Translations under genes and position numbers: made by a program | Shown: piece by piece, positions 1 to 7,934 of the stretch | Position numbering within the stretch: position 1 is the stretch's first letter | How the letters are laid out: every line of letters starts with the position of its first letter | The notes under the pieces: model-generated | What the model was told of the DNA's origin: nothing | Seen by the model: only the letters and a program-made list of their open reading frames with translations | Databases searched by the model: none | Assembly: GCA_937935205.1 (NCBI GenBank) | Contig: CALGXU010000063.1 | Span: 1-20,192 of the forward strand | Reading direction: 5' to 3' | DNA: 20,192 nt | Source: an uncultured Rothia sp. | GTDB taxonomy: Bacteria > Actinomycetota > Actinomycetes > Actinomycetales > Micrococcaceae

Positions 1-522
1 ATTATGCTTAAGCGCAATGCCTCTCTCGCTGCAGCGTATGCCGCTGTGGACCAGGCCTTCAAGACCTACAAGAAGAAGGTTGAGTCTAAGTTCGGTAAGG
101 ACGCGGTGCTTGACGCTATCGTCTCTGTCGCCGATGAGGACCTCACCAAGGACGAGATGACTCTCGAGGCCATCTCTGCTGTTGACGGAGTCTCGCCTTA
201 CGGCGTTATCTTCGACGACGAGAACGTGAACTGGTCCGCTGACGAGGACCTGGCTATGCTCCACCTCAAGTGCCAGCAGCAGTACGCAAATGATATTCTT
301 CAGACTCGTGGACACATCTTCCTCAACGAGGTCTACAAGATGCTCGGATTCCCGCACACCCCTGCTGGTGCTGTGACTGGCTGGGTCAAGGGTAACGGCG
401 ATGACTTCGTCGACTTCAACATCTTCGAGGGTACTTTCGAGGGTGAGGACAAGAACGGCCGTACCGTCACTAAGTGGGCGCTGGACTTCAACGTCGACGG
501 CGTGATGTACGACAAGATCTGA
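1..522 (+). CDS. DUF6353-like phage protein, 5' end outside window
   Basis: The reading frame is open to the left edge. The codon before the first visible ATG (base 4) is also in frame (Ile), and the opening residues KRNASLAAAYAAVDQAF resemble the middle, not the start, of the DUF6353 phage family as I remember it. I therefore treat the ATG at 4 as internal and the gene as truncated by the window. The family has no known function; it is frequent in siphophages of Gram-positive gut bacteria. Other family-like features are the segment FLNEVYKMLGFPHT followed by a GWVKGNGDDFVDFN stretch and an acidic C-terminus. The stop at 520-522 sits 6 bases before the next ATG, so the two genes are probably cotranscribed. 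The family name is from memory and was not searched. Confidence 0.65.
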   Translation: MMLKRNASLAAAYAAVDQAFKTYKKKVESKFGKDAVLDAIVSVADEDLTKDEMTLEAISAVDGVSPYGVIFDDENVNWSADEDLAMLHLKCQQQYANDILQTRGHIFLNEVYKMLGFPHTPAGAVTGWVKGNGDDFVDFNIFEGTFEGEDKNGRTVTKWALDFNVDGVMYDKI

Positions 523-528
523 GGTGTC

Positions 529-1107
529 ATGTTCGAGAAGATCGCATATTTCGCAGCCGGAGCTGTCACTGGCGGCATTGGCGTATATTTCGTTCTTGCT
601 CGCAAGTTCGAGCAGGACTTCCAAGAAGCAACAATTGAGATCAACAAGGAGCTTGCAGAAATTGCTGAAGCGAAGCACAAAGAGCGAGTGGGAGATGGCG
701 CTGATTCAGAGGGTGGGGAACCCGACCCTGAGCATGTGGTACCGGAAGCTGTTGTGGATTACTCTCCGACTCCTGTGGAAGATTCCGACCAGGAGGAAGT
801 AGTCAAGCGTACCATGGATCGACAGCACTTCGAGGCCTACCAGATTACTGAGGAGGAGTACAACTCCCCCAAGGCCCAGGAGCACGTCGAGCTCACGTAC
901 TACTTGGAGGACGATGTATTCGCTGATAACCGGGGCGTTCCTATGCAGGACACGTCCTGGTTCGACAACATCATCAGCGGAATCTCTGCCTCCGATTCCA
1001 TCATCTATGTCCGAAGCATGAGCCGACACGCGGACTTCGAGGTCACCATTCTCGACGACTCGTACGAGCACTCAGTTCTCGGGGTTGAGTACTACGAGGA
1101 TGAGTGA
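529..1107 (+). CDS. Phage protein with N-terminal membrane anchor, unknown function
   Basis: The 192-residue product begins with a hydrophobic Gly/Ala-rich segment at about residues 5-23, consistent with one membrane segment or anchor. A charged helix that could form a coiled coil follows (about 25-55), then an acidic Glu/Asp-rich linker. The C-terminal half, from about residue 90, has mixed composition with many Tyr and Asp. The layout suggests a short membrane-tethered protein facing the cytoplasm. I do not recognise the family. The start ATG at 529 has only a weak GAGGTG signal overlapping the previous stop, so translational coupling to the upstream gene is likely. The stop TGA (1105-1107) shares a base with the next ATG. 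Confidence 0.75.
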   Translation: MFEKIAYFAAGAVTGGIGVYFVLARKFEQDFQEATIEINKELAEIAEAKHKERVGDGADSEGGEPDPEHVVPEAVVDYSPTPVEDSDQEEVVKRTMDRQHFEAYQITEEEYNSPKAQEHVELTYYLEDDVFADNRGVPMQDTSWFDNIISGISASDSIIYVRSMSRHADFEVTILDDSYEHSVLGVEYYEDE

Positions 1108-1676
1108 TGATCGAGGCGGCACCGGATAACTCATATTTCGAGTGGCTTGTGGATAGGACCGGGGATACTCGCATGGCTGAGTGTCCCGAGGAGTCCTTCA
1201 TGAGCTTGCTCGAGATCATGCACCAGACGCCGTTCCGGGTGACGATCCAGAACGACATCAACCGTGCACAGGATGGTATTGACCTACGTAGGGCGTTCAT
1301 TCGAGAGAATAATGACGTATCCTACGTCTGGCTTAACGAGCAGTCTTGCTCCATGCTTGAGATGTTCATCGCTTTGGCCGAGCGTATGGATATGATGCTC
1401 GAGGATGATGATACGCCATATTCCCTCGAATGGTACTTCTGGGAGATGGTGAAGAACTGCGGTCTCTACGACTACACCGATGAGGCCCTGTTCAACCCCC
1501 GCCACGAGGAAGAGGTAGAGTCTATTCTCGAGCGGATTAACTCGAGGGATTACACGAAGCTGGGGCACGGATCCATGTTCCCTCTTCGTGCGATCCCTCT
1601 TCATGGCGCACGCGACATGCGGAAGGCAGAACTCTGGGCCCAGATGAACGCCTACGCAAACGAACATTACTTGTAA
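1107..1676 (+). CDS. Hypothetical acidic phage protein
   Basis: The 189-residue product is soluble and acidic, with several Met-rich helical stretches and no membrane segment or motif that I recognise. I chose the ATG at 1107 over the GTG at 1104. GAGGA at 1096-1100 lies 6 bases before the ATG but only 3 before the GTG, and the ATG gives a TGATG stop-start overlap with the upstream gene. It lies directly before the replicase gene (9 bases between), whose strong SD overlaps this gene's stop, so it belongs to the same operon. Function unknown. Confidence 0.72.
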   Translation: MIEAAPDNSYFEWLVDRTGDTRMAECPEESFMSLLEIMHQTPFRVTIQNDINRAQDGIDLRRAFIRENNDVSYVWLNEQSCSMLEMFIALAERMDMMLEDDDTPYSLEWYFWEMVKNCGLYDYTDEALFNPRHEEEVESILERINSRDYTKLGHGSMFPLRAIPLHGARDMRKAELWAQMNAYANEHYL

Positions 1677-1685
1677 AGGAGACTC

Positions 1686-4600
1686 ATGGATTTCTACCGA
1701 ATCTGCGAGCGTACCACAAAAAGTGGAAAGGTGGAAATCTACCCTGAGTTCCTCGTCGGAAGATCGAGGGATATTCTCATTCAGGGGCGAGACTTCCAGG
1801 CCATCTGGGATGAGGAGAAGGGGCTCTGGTCTACGGACGAGTTTGACGTCGCTACGTTTGTAGACCGGTCCCTCTTCGAGCACCAGAAGAATCACAAGGG
1901 TCAGATCGAGACCGTTGTGAAACCGCTGTCGAACTACAGCAATGGACTATGGACCAGCTTCCAGACTTGGAAGTCCAGGCTCCCTGACAACGGGCAGGAG
2001 CTTAACAGCAAGCTCATATTTGCGGACAGTACTCCTAGAAAGGAAGACTATGCCACTGCAAGGCTTCCATACTCTCTTGATGAGGGTGAGCCGGACGCTT
2101 GGGGAACTCTCATTGGAACTCTATATGATGAGGATGCTCGACGAAAGCTCGAGTGGCTCATCGGCTCCATCGTGGCTGGCGACTCTAAGAGGATTCAGAA
2201 GTTTGCTGTCCTATATGGTCCCCCGGGATCTGGTAAGTCTACCGTCCTCAATATTCTGGAGCTGCTCTTCCAAGGCTACACAACTACGTTTGATGCGGGA
2301 GCTCTTGGATCCAAGTCAGATCAGTTTGCGACCAGCTCTCTCGGCAGGAGTTCGCTCGTGGCCATTGATCAAGATGGAGACCTCTCCAGGATCGAGACTA
2401 ATGGCCTTCTTAACAGCGTGGTGGCCCACGAGACGATCCTGATCAACGAGAAGGGCGTGAAGCGCTACCCCAAGCGGATCAATGCCCTACTCTTCATCGG
2501 TACGAACAAGCCTGTCCAGATTACGGACTCGAAGTCTGGTATTATTCGTCGACTGATTGATATCTCCCCTACCGGACAAACTGTGGGGGCTGACGAATAT
2601 CAGACATTGATGACACAGATCCGTGACGAGCTTGGAAAGATTGCGAATCATTGTCTTGGGGTTTATAGGAGTTTTGGTAAGCACTACTACGACGCCTATA
2701 AGCCCCAGGATATGATGATGAAGACTAACGTAATCTACAACTTTGTTGAGGAGAACTACCTCCTCTTCAAGGAAGAGGAATTCGTTAGTCTCACCATGGC
2801 GTACAAGCTGTATAAGGAGTACTGTAGTGAGAGTAATATCCCGTACCCGGCAAGTCGACACAAGTTCCGGGAAGAGCTCAAGGATTACTTCAATCACTTC
2901 GATGAGCGACGACAGTGTGGGGGTGATCGACTACGCAATGTCTATTCCGGCTTCCGGTATTACCTATTGGATCCTGCCAAACTCGAAGCTGCTCCAGAGA
3001 AGCCATATTCGCTCGACCTGGATTGCTCCGAATCCATTCTCGACGAGAGCCTCTCTGATTGCCCGGCACAACAAGCCGGATCTTCTGGCACTCCGCAGTT
3101 CCGATGGGCGAACGTTCATACCACTCTAAAGGACATCGACACTCATGAGGTCCACTACGTCAAAGTCCCCGACAACCACATCGTCATCGACTTTGATATC
3201 AAGGAGGACGGTCGGAAGGACCTTAATCGAAACCTACAGGCCGCCTCAGAATGGCCCCCTACCTACGCCGAGACCAGTCAAGGTGGTAATGGAGTTCACC
3301 TCCACTACATCTACGACGGAGACCCTACCGAACTGGCGAGACTCTACGACGAAGACATTGAGATCAAGGTCTTCACGGGAGATTCCTCTCTAAGGAGGAA
3401 AGTCACCCACTGCAACAACATCCCGGTGGCTCATATTTCAGAGGGGCTGCCGTTTAAGGAGAAGAAAGTGATCAACAAGACCACCATGGCCAACGAGAAG
3501 AAGGTCAGGGAGCTTATTGAACGCAACCTTCGGAAGGAGATCCACCCCTCGACCAAGCCCTCGATCGACTTCATTGCTAAGATCCTCCGTGACGCCAAGG
3601 AACAGGGGATGGTCTATGACGTTAAGGATCTGAAGCCTAGGGTGCTGGCATTCGCCATGAACTCGACGAATCAGTCCGAGGCAGCCATCAAGACCGTGAT
3701 GGAGATGCCCTTCACCAATGAGGATCCTGAGGAGAAGTCCATAGGGTTTCCCACTGGCGAGATGGTCTTCTTCGACTGTGAGGTGTTCCCGAACCTGTTC
3801 CTCGTGAACTGGAAGGTGAAGGGTAATCCGCAGGTACACCGGATGATTAACCCCACCCCCGAAGAGATCGAGGCCCTCTGTGAGATGCGGCTTGTCGGAT
3901 TCAACTGCCGGAAGTACGACAACCATATTCTCTACGCTCGTACGCTAGGTTTCAACAACGCCAAGCTGTATGACTTGAGTAAGCGCATCATCGAGAACAG
4001 CATCACGGCCGGGTTCGTCGAGGCGTATAACCTGTCCTACACAGATGTGTACGACTTCGCAGCCACCAAGATGTCCCTCAAGAAGTGGGAGATCGAGCTT
4101 GGGCTGCATCACCAGGAGCTCGGTATTCCTTGGGACGAGAATGTTCCAGAGGATCGCTGGGAAGAGGTGGCGGAGTACTGTGATAACGATGTTATTGCAA
4201 CCGAGGAGGTCTTCAACCACCTCCACGCGGACTGGCAGGCCCGCCTTATGCTTGCCGAGCTGTCTGGCTTGACTCCTAATGACACGACGAACAAGCACAG
4301 TCAGTTCATCATCTTCGGGAAGAACAGGAACCCTCAAAGTGAATTCGTTTACACCGATCTCAGTGAGCAATTCCCTGGCTATCAGTACTCTTTCGGCAAG
4401 TCTACCTATCGTGGGGAGGAGGTCGGTGAGGGCGGATACGTCTACGCCGAGCCAGGAATCTACGTCGACGTCGCACTTCTCGACGTTGCGTCAATGCATC
4501 CAACTTCAATCGAGTGTCTCAACCTCTTCGGAGACCGATACACTAAGCGTTTCAGCGAGATCAAGCAAGCCCGAGTCGCCATCAAGCACCACGACGACAA

Positions 4601-5411
4601 GCTCGCAGGATCTCTGCTAGACGGAGCTCTCAAGCCATTCCTTGAGGAGGGCGTGGACTATGAGGCACTGGCCTTTGCTCTTAAGATCGTCATCAACTCC
4701 GTGTACGGTCTCACTGCAGCGAAGTTCCCCAATGCTTTCAAGGACCCTCGGAACGTCGACAACATCGTCGCAAAGCGTGGCGCTCTGTTTATGGTGGATC
4801 TGAAGCACTTCGTCCAGGAGCAGGGCTTCGACGTTGCGCATATCAAGACCGACTCGATCAAGATCCCGAGGGCCACTCCCGAGATCATCGAGAAGGTCAT
4901 GGAGTTCGGCAAGAAGTACGGCTACACCTTCGAGCACGAGGCTACTTACGACCGTATGTGTCTCGTGAACAAGGCCGTCTATGTCGACTACGAGGATGGA
5001 AAGTGGAGCGCTACCGGTGCCCAGTTCCAGCACCCCTACGTCTTCAAGGAGCTCTTCTCGAAGGAGGAGCTGGATATTCGAGACGTGGCGGAGACCAAGA
5101 GCGTAACCACCGCTCTGTACCTCAACAACGGAACAGAAGAGAAGCCAGAGATGGAGTTCGTCGGTAAGACCGGCGCCTTCGTCCCCGTGAACCGTGGAGG
5201 CGGGATCCTTCTCCGCGAGAAAGATGGTAACTACCATGCCGCATCAGGCAGTACCGGTTACAGGTGGGTACAGTTCGAATCATTCAAGGAAGCCCACGCA
5301 GACGACTGGAAGGAGTGGGTCGCTTGGGACTACTTCGAAGGTCTTGCTGACACTGCAAAGGCTGCGGTGGGAGAATTCGGCGACTTCGAGGCCTTCACCC
5401 TTGGAGCTTGA
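1686..5411 (+). CDS. Fused SF3 helicase, primase-like domain and family B DNA polymerase
   Basis: This 1241-residue protein carries a nearly complete replisome in one chain. The N-terminal half has a superfamily 3 helicase: Walker A GPPGSGKST at 178-186, a Walker B-like stretch at 222-231 (SSLVAIDQDGD), sensor-type FIGTNKP at 270-276 and an arginine pair at 288-289. The middle (about 480-600) looks like an archaeo-eukaryotic primase: VIDFDIKED at 500-508 and GGNGVHLHY at 533-541. The C-terminal half is a family B polymerase with proofreading exonuclease. Its exonuclease motifs are FFDCEV (695-700), GFNCRKYDN (738-746) and YCDNDVIATEEV (831-842); its polymerase motifs are DVASMHPTS (933-941), KIVINSVYG (1000-1008) and KTDSI (1054-1058). 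AAAGGAG at 1675-1681 supports the ATG. Domain calls are by motif reading; the primase call is the least certain. Family B replicases of phages are often protein-primed, but this one carries its own helicase and primase-like parts. Confidence 0.9.
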   Translation: MDFYRICERTTKSGKVEIYPEFLVGRSRDILIQGRDFQAIWDEEKGLWSTDEFDVATFVDRSLFEHQKNHKGQIETVVKPLSNYSNGLWTSFQTWKSRLPDNGQELNSKLIFADSTPRKEDYATARLPYSLDEGEPDAWGTLIGTLYDEDARRKLEWLIGSIVAGDSKRIQKFAVLYGPPGSGKSTVLNILELLFQGYTTTFDAGALGSKSDQFATSSLGRSSLVAIDQDGDLSRIETNGLLNSVVAHETILINEKGVKRYPKRINALLFIGTNKPVQITDSKSGIIRRLIDISPTGQTVGADEYQTLMTQIRDELGKIANHCLGVYRSFGKHYYDAYKPQDMMMKTNVIYNFVEENYLLFKEEEFVSLTMAYKLYKEYCSESNIPYPASRHKFREELKDYFNHFDERRQCGGDRLRNVYSGFRYYLLDPAKLEAAPEKPYSLDLDCSESILDESLSDCPAQQAGSSGTPQFRWANVHTTLKDIDTHEVHYVKVPDNHIVIDFDIKEDGRKDLNRNLQAASEWPPTYAETSQGGNGVHLHYIYDGDPTELARLYDEDIEIKVFTGDSSLRRKVTHCNNIPVAHISEGLPFKEKKVINKTTMANEKKVRELIERNLRKEIHPSTKPSIDFIAKILRDAKEQGMVYDVKDLKPRVLAFAMNSTNQSEAAIKTVMEMPFTNEDPEEKSIGFPTGEMVFFDCEVFPNLFLVNWKVKGNPQVHRMINPTPEEIEALCEMRLVGFNCRKYDNHILYARTLGFNNAKLYDLSKRIIENSITAGFVEAYNLSYTDVYDFAATKMSLKKWEIELGLHHQELGIPWDENVPEDRWEEVAEYCDNDVIATEEVFNHLHADWQARLMLAELSGLTPNDTTNKHSQFIIFGKNRNPQSEFVYTDLSEQFPGYQYSFGKSTYRGEEVGEGGYVYAEPGIYVDVALLDVASMHPTSIECLNLFGDRYTKRFSEIKQARVAIKHHDDKLAGSLLDGALKPFLEEGVDYEALAFALKIVINSVYGLTAAKFPNAFKDPRNVDNIVAKRGALFMVDLKHFVQEQGFDVAHIKTDSIKIPRATPEIIEKVMEFGKKYGYTFEHEATYDRMCLVNKAVYVDYEDGKWSATGAQFQHPYVFKELFSKEELDIRDVAETKSVTTALYLNNGTEEKPEMEFVGKTGAFVPVNRGGGILLREKDGNYHAASGSTGYRWVQFESFKEAHADDWKEWVAWDYFEGLADTAKAAVGEFGDFEAFTLGA

Positions 5412-5437
5412 CGCATACGATTGGAGCCTTGGGACTG

Positions 5438-5800
5438 ATGGCTGATCCGATCAATAGCTGGCTTCCTTACCAGGAACTCTCAATCGAGAAGGATCGAGAT
5501 CCGGTTACTGACGATGAGATCATCTATGGAAGCAACGTCAAGCACTTCACCTTGACTGTATATTCTCCTGAGGGTCGGGTCAACAAGTACTGGAATGCCC
5601 GTATCCTCAAGGACCAGGCTGGTTACTGCCGAGTAGCCTGCCCTCGAGAGAAGAAGATCCTGTGCTTCAACTGGGTTAACTGGACCGCATATATGTTCTC
5701 CCATGACGGGTTGAACGAGCTGGTCTTCATGCCCGACTCGAGGCGCAGGACTGTCTCTCAGCTTTCATTCGACAGCTCTGGTAAGAAGGAGGTGAAATAA
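5438..5800 (+). CDS. Hypothetical phage protein
   Basis: The 120-residue product has several Trp, Tyr and Cys residues and a strand-rich middle (HFTLTVYSPEGRVNKYWNARIL). No family is recognised. The open frame extends upstream to a TTG at 5408 that overlaps the polymerase stop. I prefer the ATG at 5438 because the TTG has no SD, although the ATG signal (GGAG at 5423-5426, 11 bases upstream) is itself weak. The end of the gene, 5786-5794, forms the very strong SD AAGGAGGTG used by the next micro-ORF. Confidence 0.6.
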   Translation: MADPINSWLPYQELSIEKDRDPVTDDEIIYGSNVKHFTLTVYSPEGRVNKYWNARILKDQAGYCRVACPREKKILCFNWVNWTAYMFSHDGLNELVFMPDSRRRTVSQLSFDSSGKKEVK

Positions 5801-5801
5801 T

Positions 5802-5900
5802 ATGTGCGGACGTTGGCAATGGCATTTCTCTTGGCTAGACTTCAGGTGGCACGCCACGTGGTTGCAGGACGCGGGATGCTTCCGTCCTAACTGGACCTGA
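5802..5900 (+). CDS. Trp-rich 32-residue micro-ORF
   Basis: This is a short ORF of 32 codons starting at ATG 5802 and ending with TGA at 5898-5900. It begins MCGRWQWHFSWLDFRWH and contains six Trp among 32 residues, plus two Cys. It is preceded by AAGGAGGTGA (5786-5795), a near-perfect SD match about 7 bases from the ATG and among the strongest in the window. This is the main evidence that it is translated. A GC-rich hairpin follows 15 bases after the stop, so it is the last gene of the replication transcript. It could be a real small protein or a leader-type peptide whose translation depends on Trp supply. I do not recognise it. Confidence 0.5.
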   Translation: MCGRWQWHFSWLDFRWHATWLQDAGCFRPNWT

Positions 5901-5911
5901 TATGGTCTGAC

Positions 5912-5945
5912 AAAGCCCCCGGGTCTGTAAAAGGGCCCGGGGGTC
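5912..5945 (+). terminator. GC-rich hairpin, copy 1 (probable terminator)
   Basis: CCCCCGGGTC (5916-5925) pairs with GGCCCGGGGG (5934-5943), with one G-U pair and an 8-base loop. It lies after the replication genes and just before a TATAAT box. There is no T-run on the + strand; the AAA before the stem gives a TTT tail on the - strand. It may therefore be a U-less terminator, a bidirectional one, or an mRNA end stabiliser. A copy matching at 33 of 34 bases is at 7874-7907. Confidence 0.6.
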
Positions 5946-5963
5946 CGCGTCAAAAACCATGGG

Positions 5964-5969
5964 TATAAT
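5964..5969 (+). promoter_or_regulatory. Candidate -10 box TATAAT
   Basis: A consensus TATAAT lies directly after the first GC hairpin and 29 bases before the ATG at 5998. There is no good TTGACA at 17-18 bases upstream, because that position falls in the hairpin. The position between a terminator and the next gene supports a new transcription start for the 5998-7870 block. An activator or an unusual -35 would be needed. Confidence 0.4.
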
Positions 5970-5997
5970 GAGACCCCTCTACTCGAAAGGAAAACTC

Positions 5998-6243
5998 ATG
6001 CTGCCCGTTGCCAAGATTATCATCTCCGGACTCTCCTCCATTGGAGCTGGTATGATTGCCAGCAAGCTCACCAAGCCTATTGTCTCGAACGCAAATGGAA
6101 TCGCTAAGATTCTGCTTTGGTTCGGTTCGGTAGGCGCAGGTGTTGCTGCTAGCGCAATCGTTGCCCGCGAAGTGGAGCTGCAGTTCGACGCTACAGTCAA
6201 GGCCGTCGAGGAAGCTCGAGACCACGTCGAGATCGAAGACTGA
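5998..6243 (+). CDS. Small membrane protein, two hydrophobic segments
   Basis: The 81-residue product has two hydrophobic Gly/Ala/Ile-rich segments at about residues 3-22 and 35-55, then a charged acidic tail. This suggests a hairpin of two membrane spans with a cytoplasmic end. The open frame begins earlier (ATG 5959), but that codon lies before the TATAAT box. The ATG at 5998 has AAAGG (5986-5990) at good spacing, so I use it. It is the first gene after the candidate promoter. A holin-like, superinfection-exclusion or other membrane role is possible, with nothing to choose between them. Confidence 0.68.
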   Translation: MLPVAKIIISGLSSIGAGMIASKLTKPIVSNANGIAKILLWFGSVGAGVAASAIVAREVELQFDATVKAVEEARDHVEIED

Positions 6244-6252
6244 TCTCTAGTT

Positions 6253-6281
6253 TATATCCCATTAACTTGGGGTATAGGCTT
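6253..6281 (+). promoter_or_regulatory. Leader hairpin with TATAGGCTT box
   Basis: TATATCCC (6253-6260) can pair with GGGGTATA (6269-6276), with one G-U pair and an 8-base loop. The 3' arm runs into TATAGGCTT (6273-6281) and TTTT. The same TATAGGCTT box occurs at 12209-12217, also within a hairpin and also exactly 17 bases before a start codon. It may be a weak terminator or attenuator, or a shared translational leader. Confidence 0.4.
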
Positions 6282-6298
6282 TTCTGAAAGGAGCACAC

Positions 6299-6664
6299 AT
6301 GCCGGGAAAGATTGTCCCACACGAGACACACCTTCGAATCGATACCGAGTTCATCGAGCTTAAGGACTGCTTCGAGGCATTCCGCCGAGGAGTCGAGTAT
6401 CGTGAGAAGAATGACTTTGAGGATATCCTCGTCATCTGTAATACTACAGACATCATCGAGTATCAGCTCAAGAACGGGGACAGCTTCATTGTCACTTATG
6501 ATCCAATTCACCGGATCATCGTGATGCGGGTATTCCTCCACGACGAGGACATCACCATCAAGCCCATCTATATTTACAACAACCGTGAGTACCAGATCGC
6601 CTGTGAGTTCCTCAGGCAGATCATGCACGACAAGATCGATCTCAAGAAGGAGTGGCTTGCATGA
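6299..6664 (+). CDS. Hypothetical phage protein
   Basis: The 121-residue product is soluble, with mixed charge and strand-rich segments in the middle (DSFIVTYDPIHRIIVMRVFL) and a helical, charged C-terminus. No family is recognised. The start is well defined: GAAAGGAGCACAC (6286-6298) abuts the ATG. This 13-base box is the exact reverse complement of the loop of the nested hairpin at 16098-16203. The stop overlaps the next gene's start by four bases (ATGA), so the two are probably coupled. Confidence 0.7.
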   Translation: MPGKIVPHETHLRIDTEFIELKDCFEAFRRGVEYREKNDFEDILVICNTTDIIEYQLKNGDSFIVTYDPIHRIIVMRVFLHDEDITIKPIYIYNNREYQIACEFLRQIMHDKIDLKKEWLA

Positions 6665-7029
6665 GCCAGCGAGACAAGAGCATCATTAACTACTTCACCC
6701 CCGACGGTCAGCTTCGAGAGGAGGCTGGCGAGTTCGAGGGTCTGGATCTGGAGCCCTTCATCGACAAGCGGTCAACGATTACCCCGGCCTTCTCCAGCGC
6801 GCTCATGGGCGTGATGCATTTTGACCTCGAGAATGACGTCGAGGTCAGCTTCTACCGACAGCCCCACTGCGTCTTTGGGGAGATCTCATATCCCAACGGT
6901 ATCAAGACGATCCTCTTCAAGTGCCGGCAGCGCAAGAACCTCACAGGGTTCATCCGTAAGGTCCTGGAGATCGGATCCTGGGACACCTCTCGAGTTCACA
7001 CGGACTTCCGTATTCACGCCGACTTCTAA
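6661..7029 (+). CDS. Hypothetical phage protein
   Basis: The 122-residue product is soluble, with no recognised family. It has a central strand-rich portion (VEVSFYRQPHCVFGEISYPN) and a basic stretch after it. I choose the ATG at 6661, which overlaps the previous stop as ATGA and has AAGGAG at 6647-6652, 8 bases upstream. The in-frame GTG at 6652 would overlap that SD. It sits directly before the probable single-strand DNA-binding protein, so a role in DNA metabolism is possible but not shown. Confidence 0.68.
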   Translation: MSQRDKSIINYFTPDGQLREEAGEFEGLDLEPFIDKRSTITPAFSSALMGVMHFDLENDVEVSFYRQPHCVFGEISYPNGIKTILFKCRQRKNLTGFIRKVLEIGSWDTSRVHTDFRIHADF

Positions 7030-7039
7030 GGAGCACACA

Positions 7040-7501
7040 ATGGCACGACTTGGCAACCTGACTATCGAGAACGCCCGCATCTTCTTCAAGGACTTCTCCG
7101 CCGAGGGTCCTTACGCTGGTGGGACTAAGCGCACGTTTTGTGTGGAGATCCCCGAGGACATGGTTGAGGCCCTCGATCGAGATGGCTGGAACCTGAAGAC
7201 CCGGGAGTCTCGGAATGACCCGGATGCGGTTGTTCACTATCTCAAGGTGGAGGTGTCTTACCGGGCACGTCCTCCGAAGATTGTCTGCATCCCGAACCTG
7301 ACTCGACGGAAGGTGTTCATCAACGAGCAGACGGTCAACTCTCTGGACTATGTCGAGATCCTGAACGTGGACCTCACGATCAATCCCTACCAGTGGGAGG
7401 TCAACGGTAACTCCGGCGTGAAGGCATATTTGGGTACGATGTATGTCACGATCGCCGAGGACCCGCTGGATGCCAAGTACGATGAGGAGGTGGCTGCCTG
7501 A
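7040..7501 (+). CDS. Probable phage single-strand DNA-binding protein
   Basis: The 153-residue product resembles, from memory, a widespread phage family often labelled ssDNA-binding: an opening NLTIENARIFFKDFS, a middle RTFCVEIPEDMVEALDRDGWN, and a C-terminal VDLTINPYQWEVNGNSGVKAY followed by an acidic tail. Such a protein would coat template DNA for the fused replicase. The acidic end (DAKYDEEVAA) is compatible with the protein-interaction tails of SSBs, although shorter. The SD box AAGGAGCACAC (7028-7038) lies immediately before the ATG; a longer frame starting at 6821 is not needed. The stop shares a base with the next ATG. The function rests on recalled family similarity, not on a search. 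Confidence 0.55.
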   Translation: MARLGNLTIENARIFFKDFSAEGPYAGGTKRTFCVEIPEDMVEALDRDGWNLKTRESRNDPDAVVHYLKVEVSYRARPPKIVCIPNLTRRKVFINEQTVNSLDYVEILNVDLTINPYQWEVNGNSGVKAYLGTMYVTIAEDPLDAKYDEEVAA

Positions 7502-7761
7502 TGAAGATCACCGGCGAGGACCTGTTCAAGATCTGGATGGCCTGGCCTGAGACTGAGGAACGATTCGTCATCACGTATGAAACCTGGTGGGGGGATCCTC
7601 GATATCTCAACGTGGTCGAGATGGGCCCTTGTTTGCATGATGACTCTTGCTATGAGAGTCATTGCTACACCGGGACATTTCGGTCGGTGAGACACATCAT
7701 TAAGAAGACACAAGAGTTCGAAATCACAGAACCCGGACGATTTGAAGCAAAGGACTGGTAA
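7501..7761 (+). CDS. Hypothetical small phage protein
   Basis: The 86-residue product contains two Trp-rich spots and a Cys/His cluster, PCLHDDSCYESHCYTG, at about residues 43-58. This could bind a metal, but the spacing does not match a zinc finger that I know. AGGAGG (7485-7490) lies 10 bases upstream and the start overlaps the previous stop by one base. It is probably translated together with the ssDNA-binding protein. Function unknown. Confidence 0.65.
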   Translation: MKITGEDLFKIWMAWPETEERFVITYETWWGDPRYLNVVEMGPCLHDDSCYESHCYTGTFRSVRHIIKKTQEFEITEPGRFEAKDW

Positions 7762-7762
7762 T

Positions 7763-7870
7763 ATGCGACGCTACGGTTTCTTCAACTTCCTGTTCGACGT
7801 CTTCATGGTCTCTGTGACCGGAGGATTCTGGCTCATCTGGATCTTCATCCGAGAGATGCGCCGCGGTTGA
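7763..7870 (+). CDS. 35-residue membrane micro-protein
   Basis: This short ORF runs from ATG 7763 to TGA 7868-7870. AAAGGA (7749-7754) lies 8 bases upstream. The product starts MRRYGFFNFLFDVFM, continues with a strongly hydrophobic segment rich in Phe, Trp and Ile, and ends IREMRRG, so positive charges flank one membrane span. Small single-span proteins of this shape are common in phages of actinobacteria, but I cannot assign a role. It is the last gene before the second GC hairpin, just as the Trp-rich micro-ORF precedes the first. Confidence 0.6.
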   Translation: MRRYGFFNFLFDVFMVSVTGGFWLIWIFIREMRRG

Positions 7871-7873
7871 TTT

Positions 7874-7907
7874 AAAGCCCCCGGGTCGGTAAAAGGGCCC
7901 GGGGGTC
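7874..7907 (+). terminator. GC-rich hairpin, copy 2 (probable terminator)
   Basis: This copy matches the element at 5912-5945 at 33 of 34 bases and folds into the same 10-bp stem with a short A-rich loop. It begins 3 bases after the stop of a micro-ORF and lies 27 bases before the next start codon. There is no T-run on the + strand. Unlike copy 1, I see no clear -10 box after it, so the downstream genes may depend on read-through. Confidence 0.6.
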
Positions 7908-7934
7908 ACCCCATTCTTGTAGAAAGGAGCGCAC

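Noticed and set aside
1284..1895. - strand open frame of 203 codons
   Set aside because: It crosses two supported + strand genes and has no start signal or recognisable domain.
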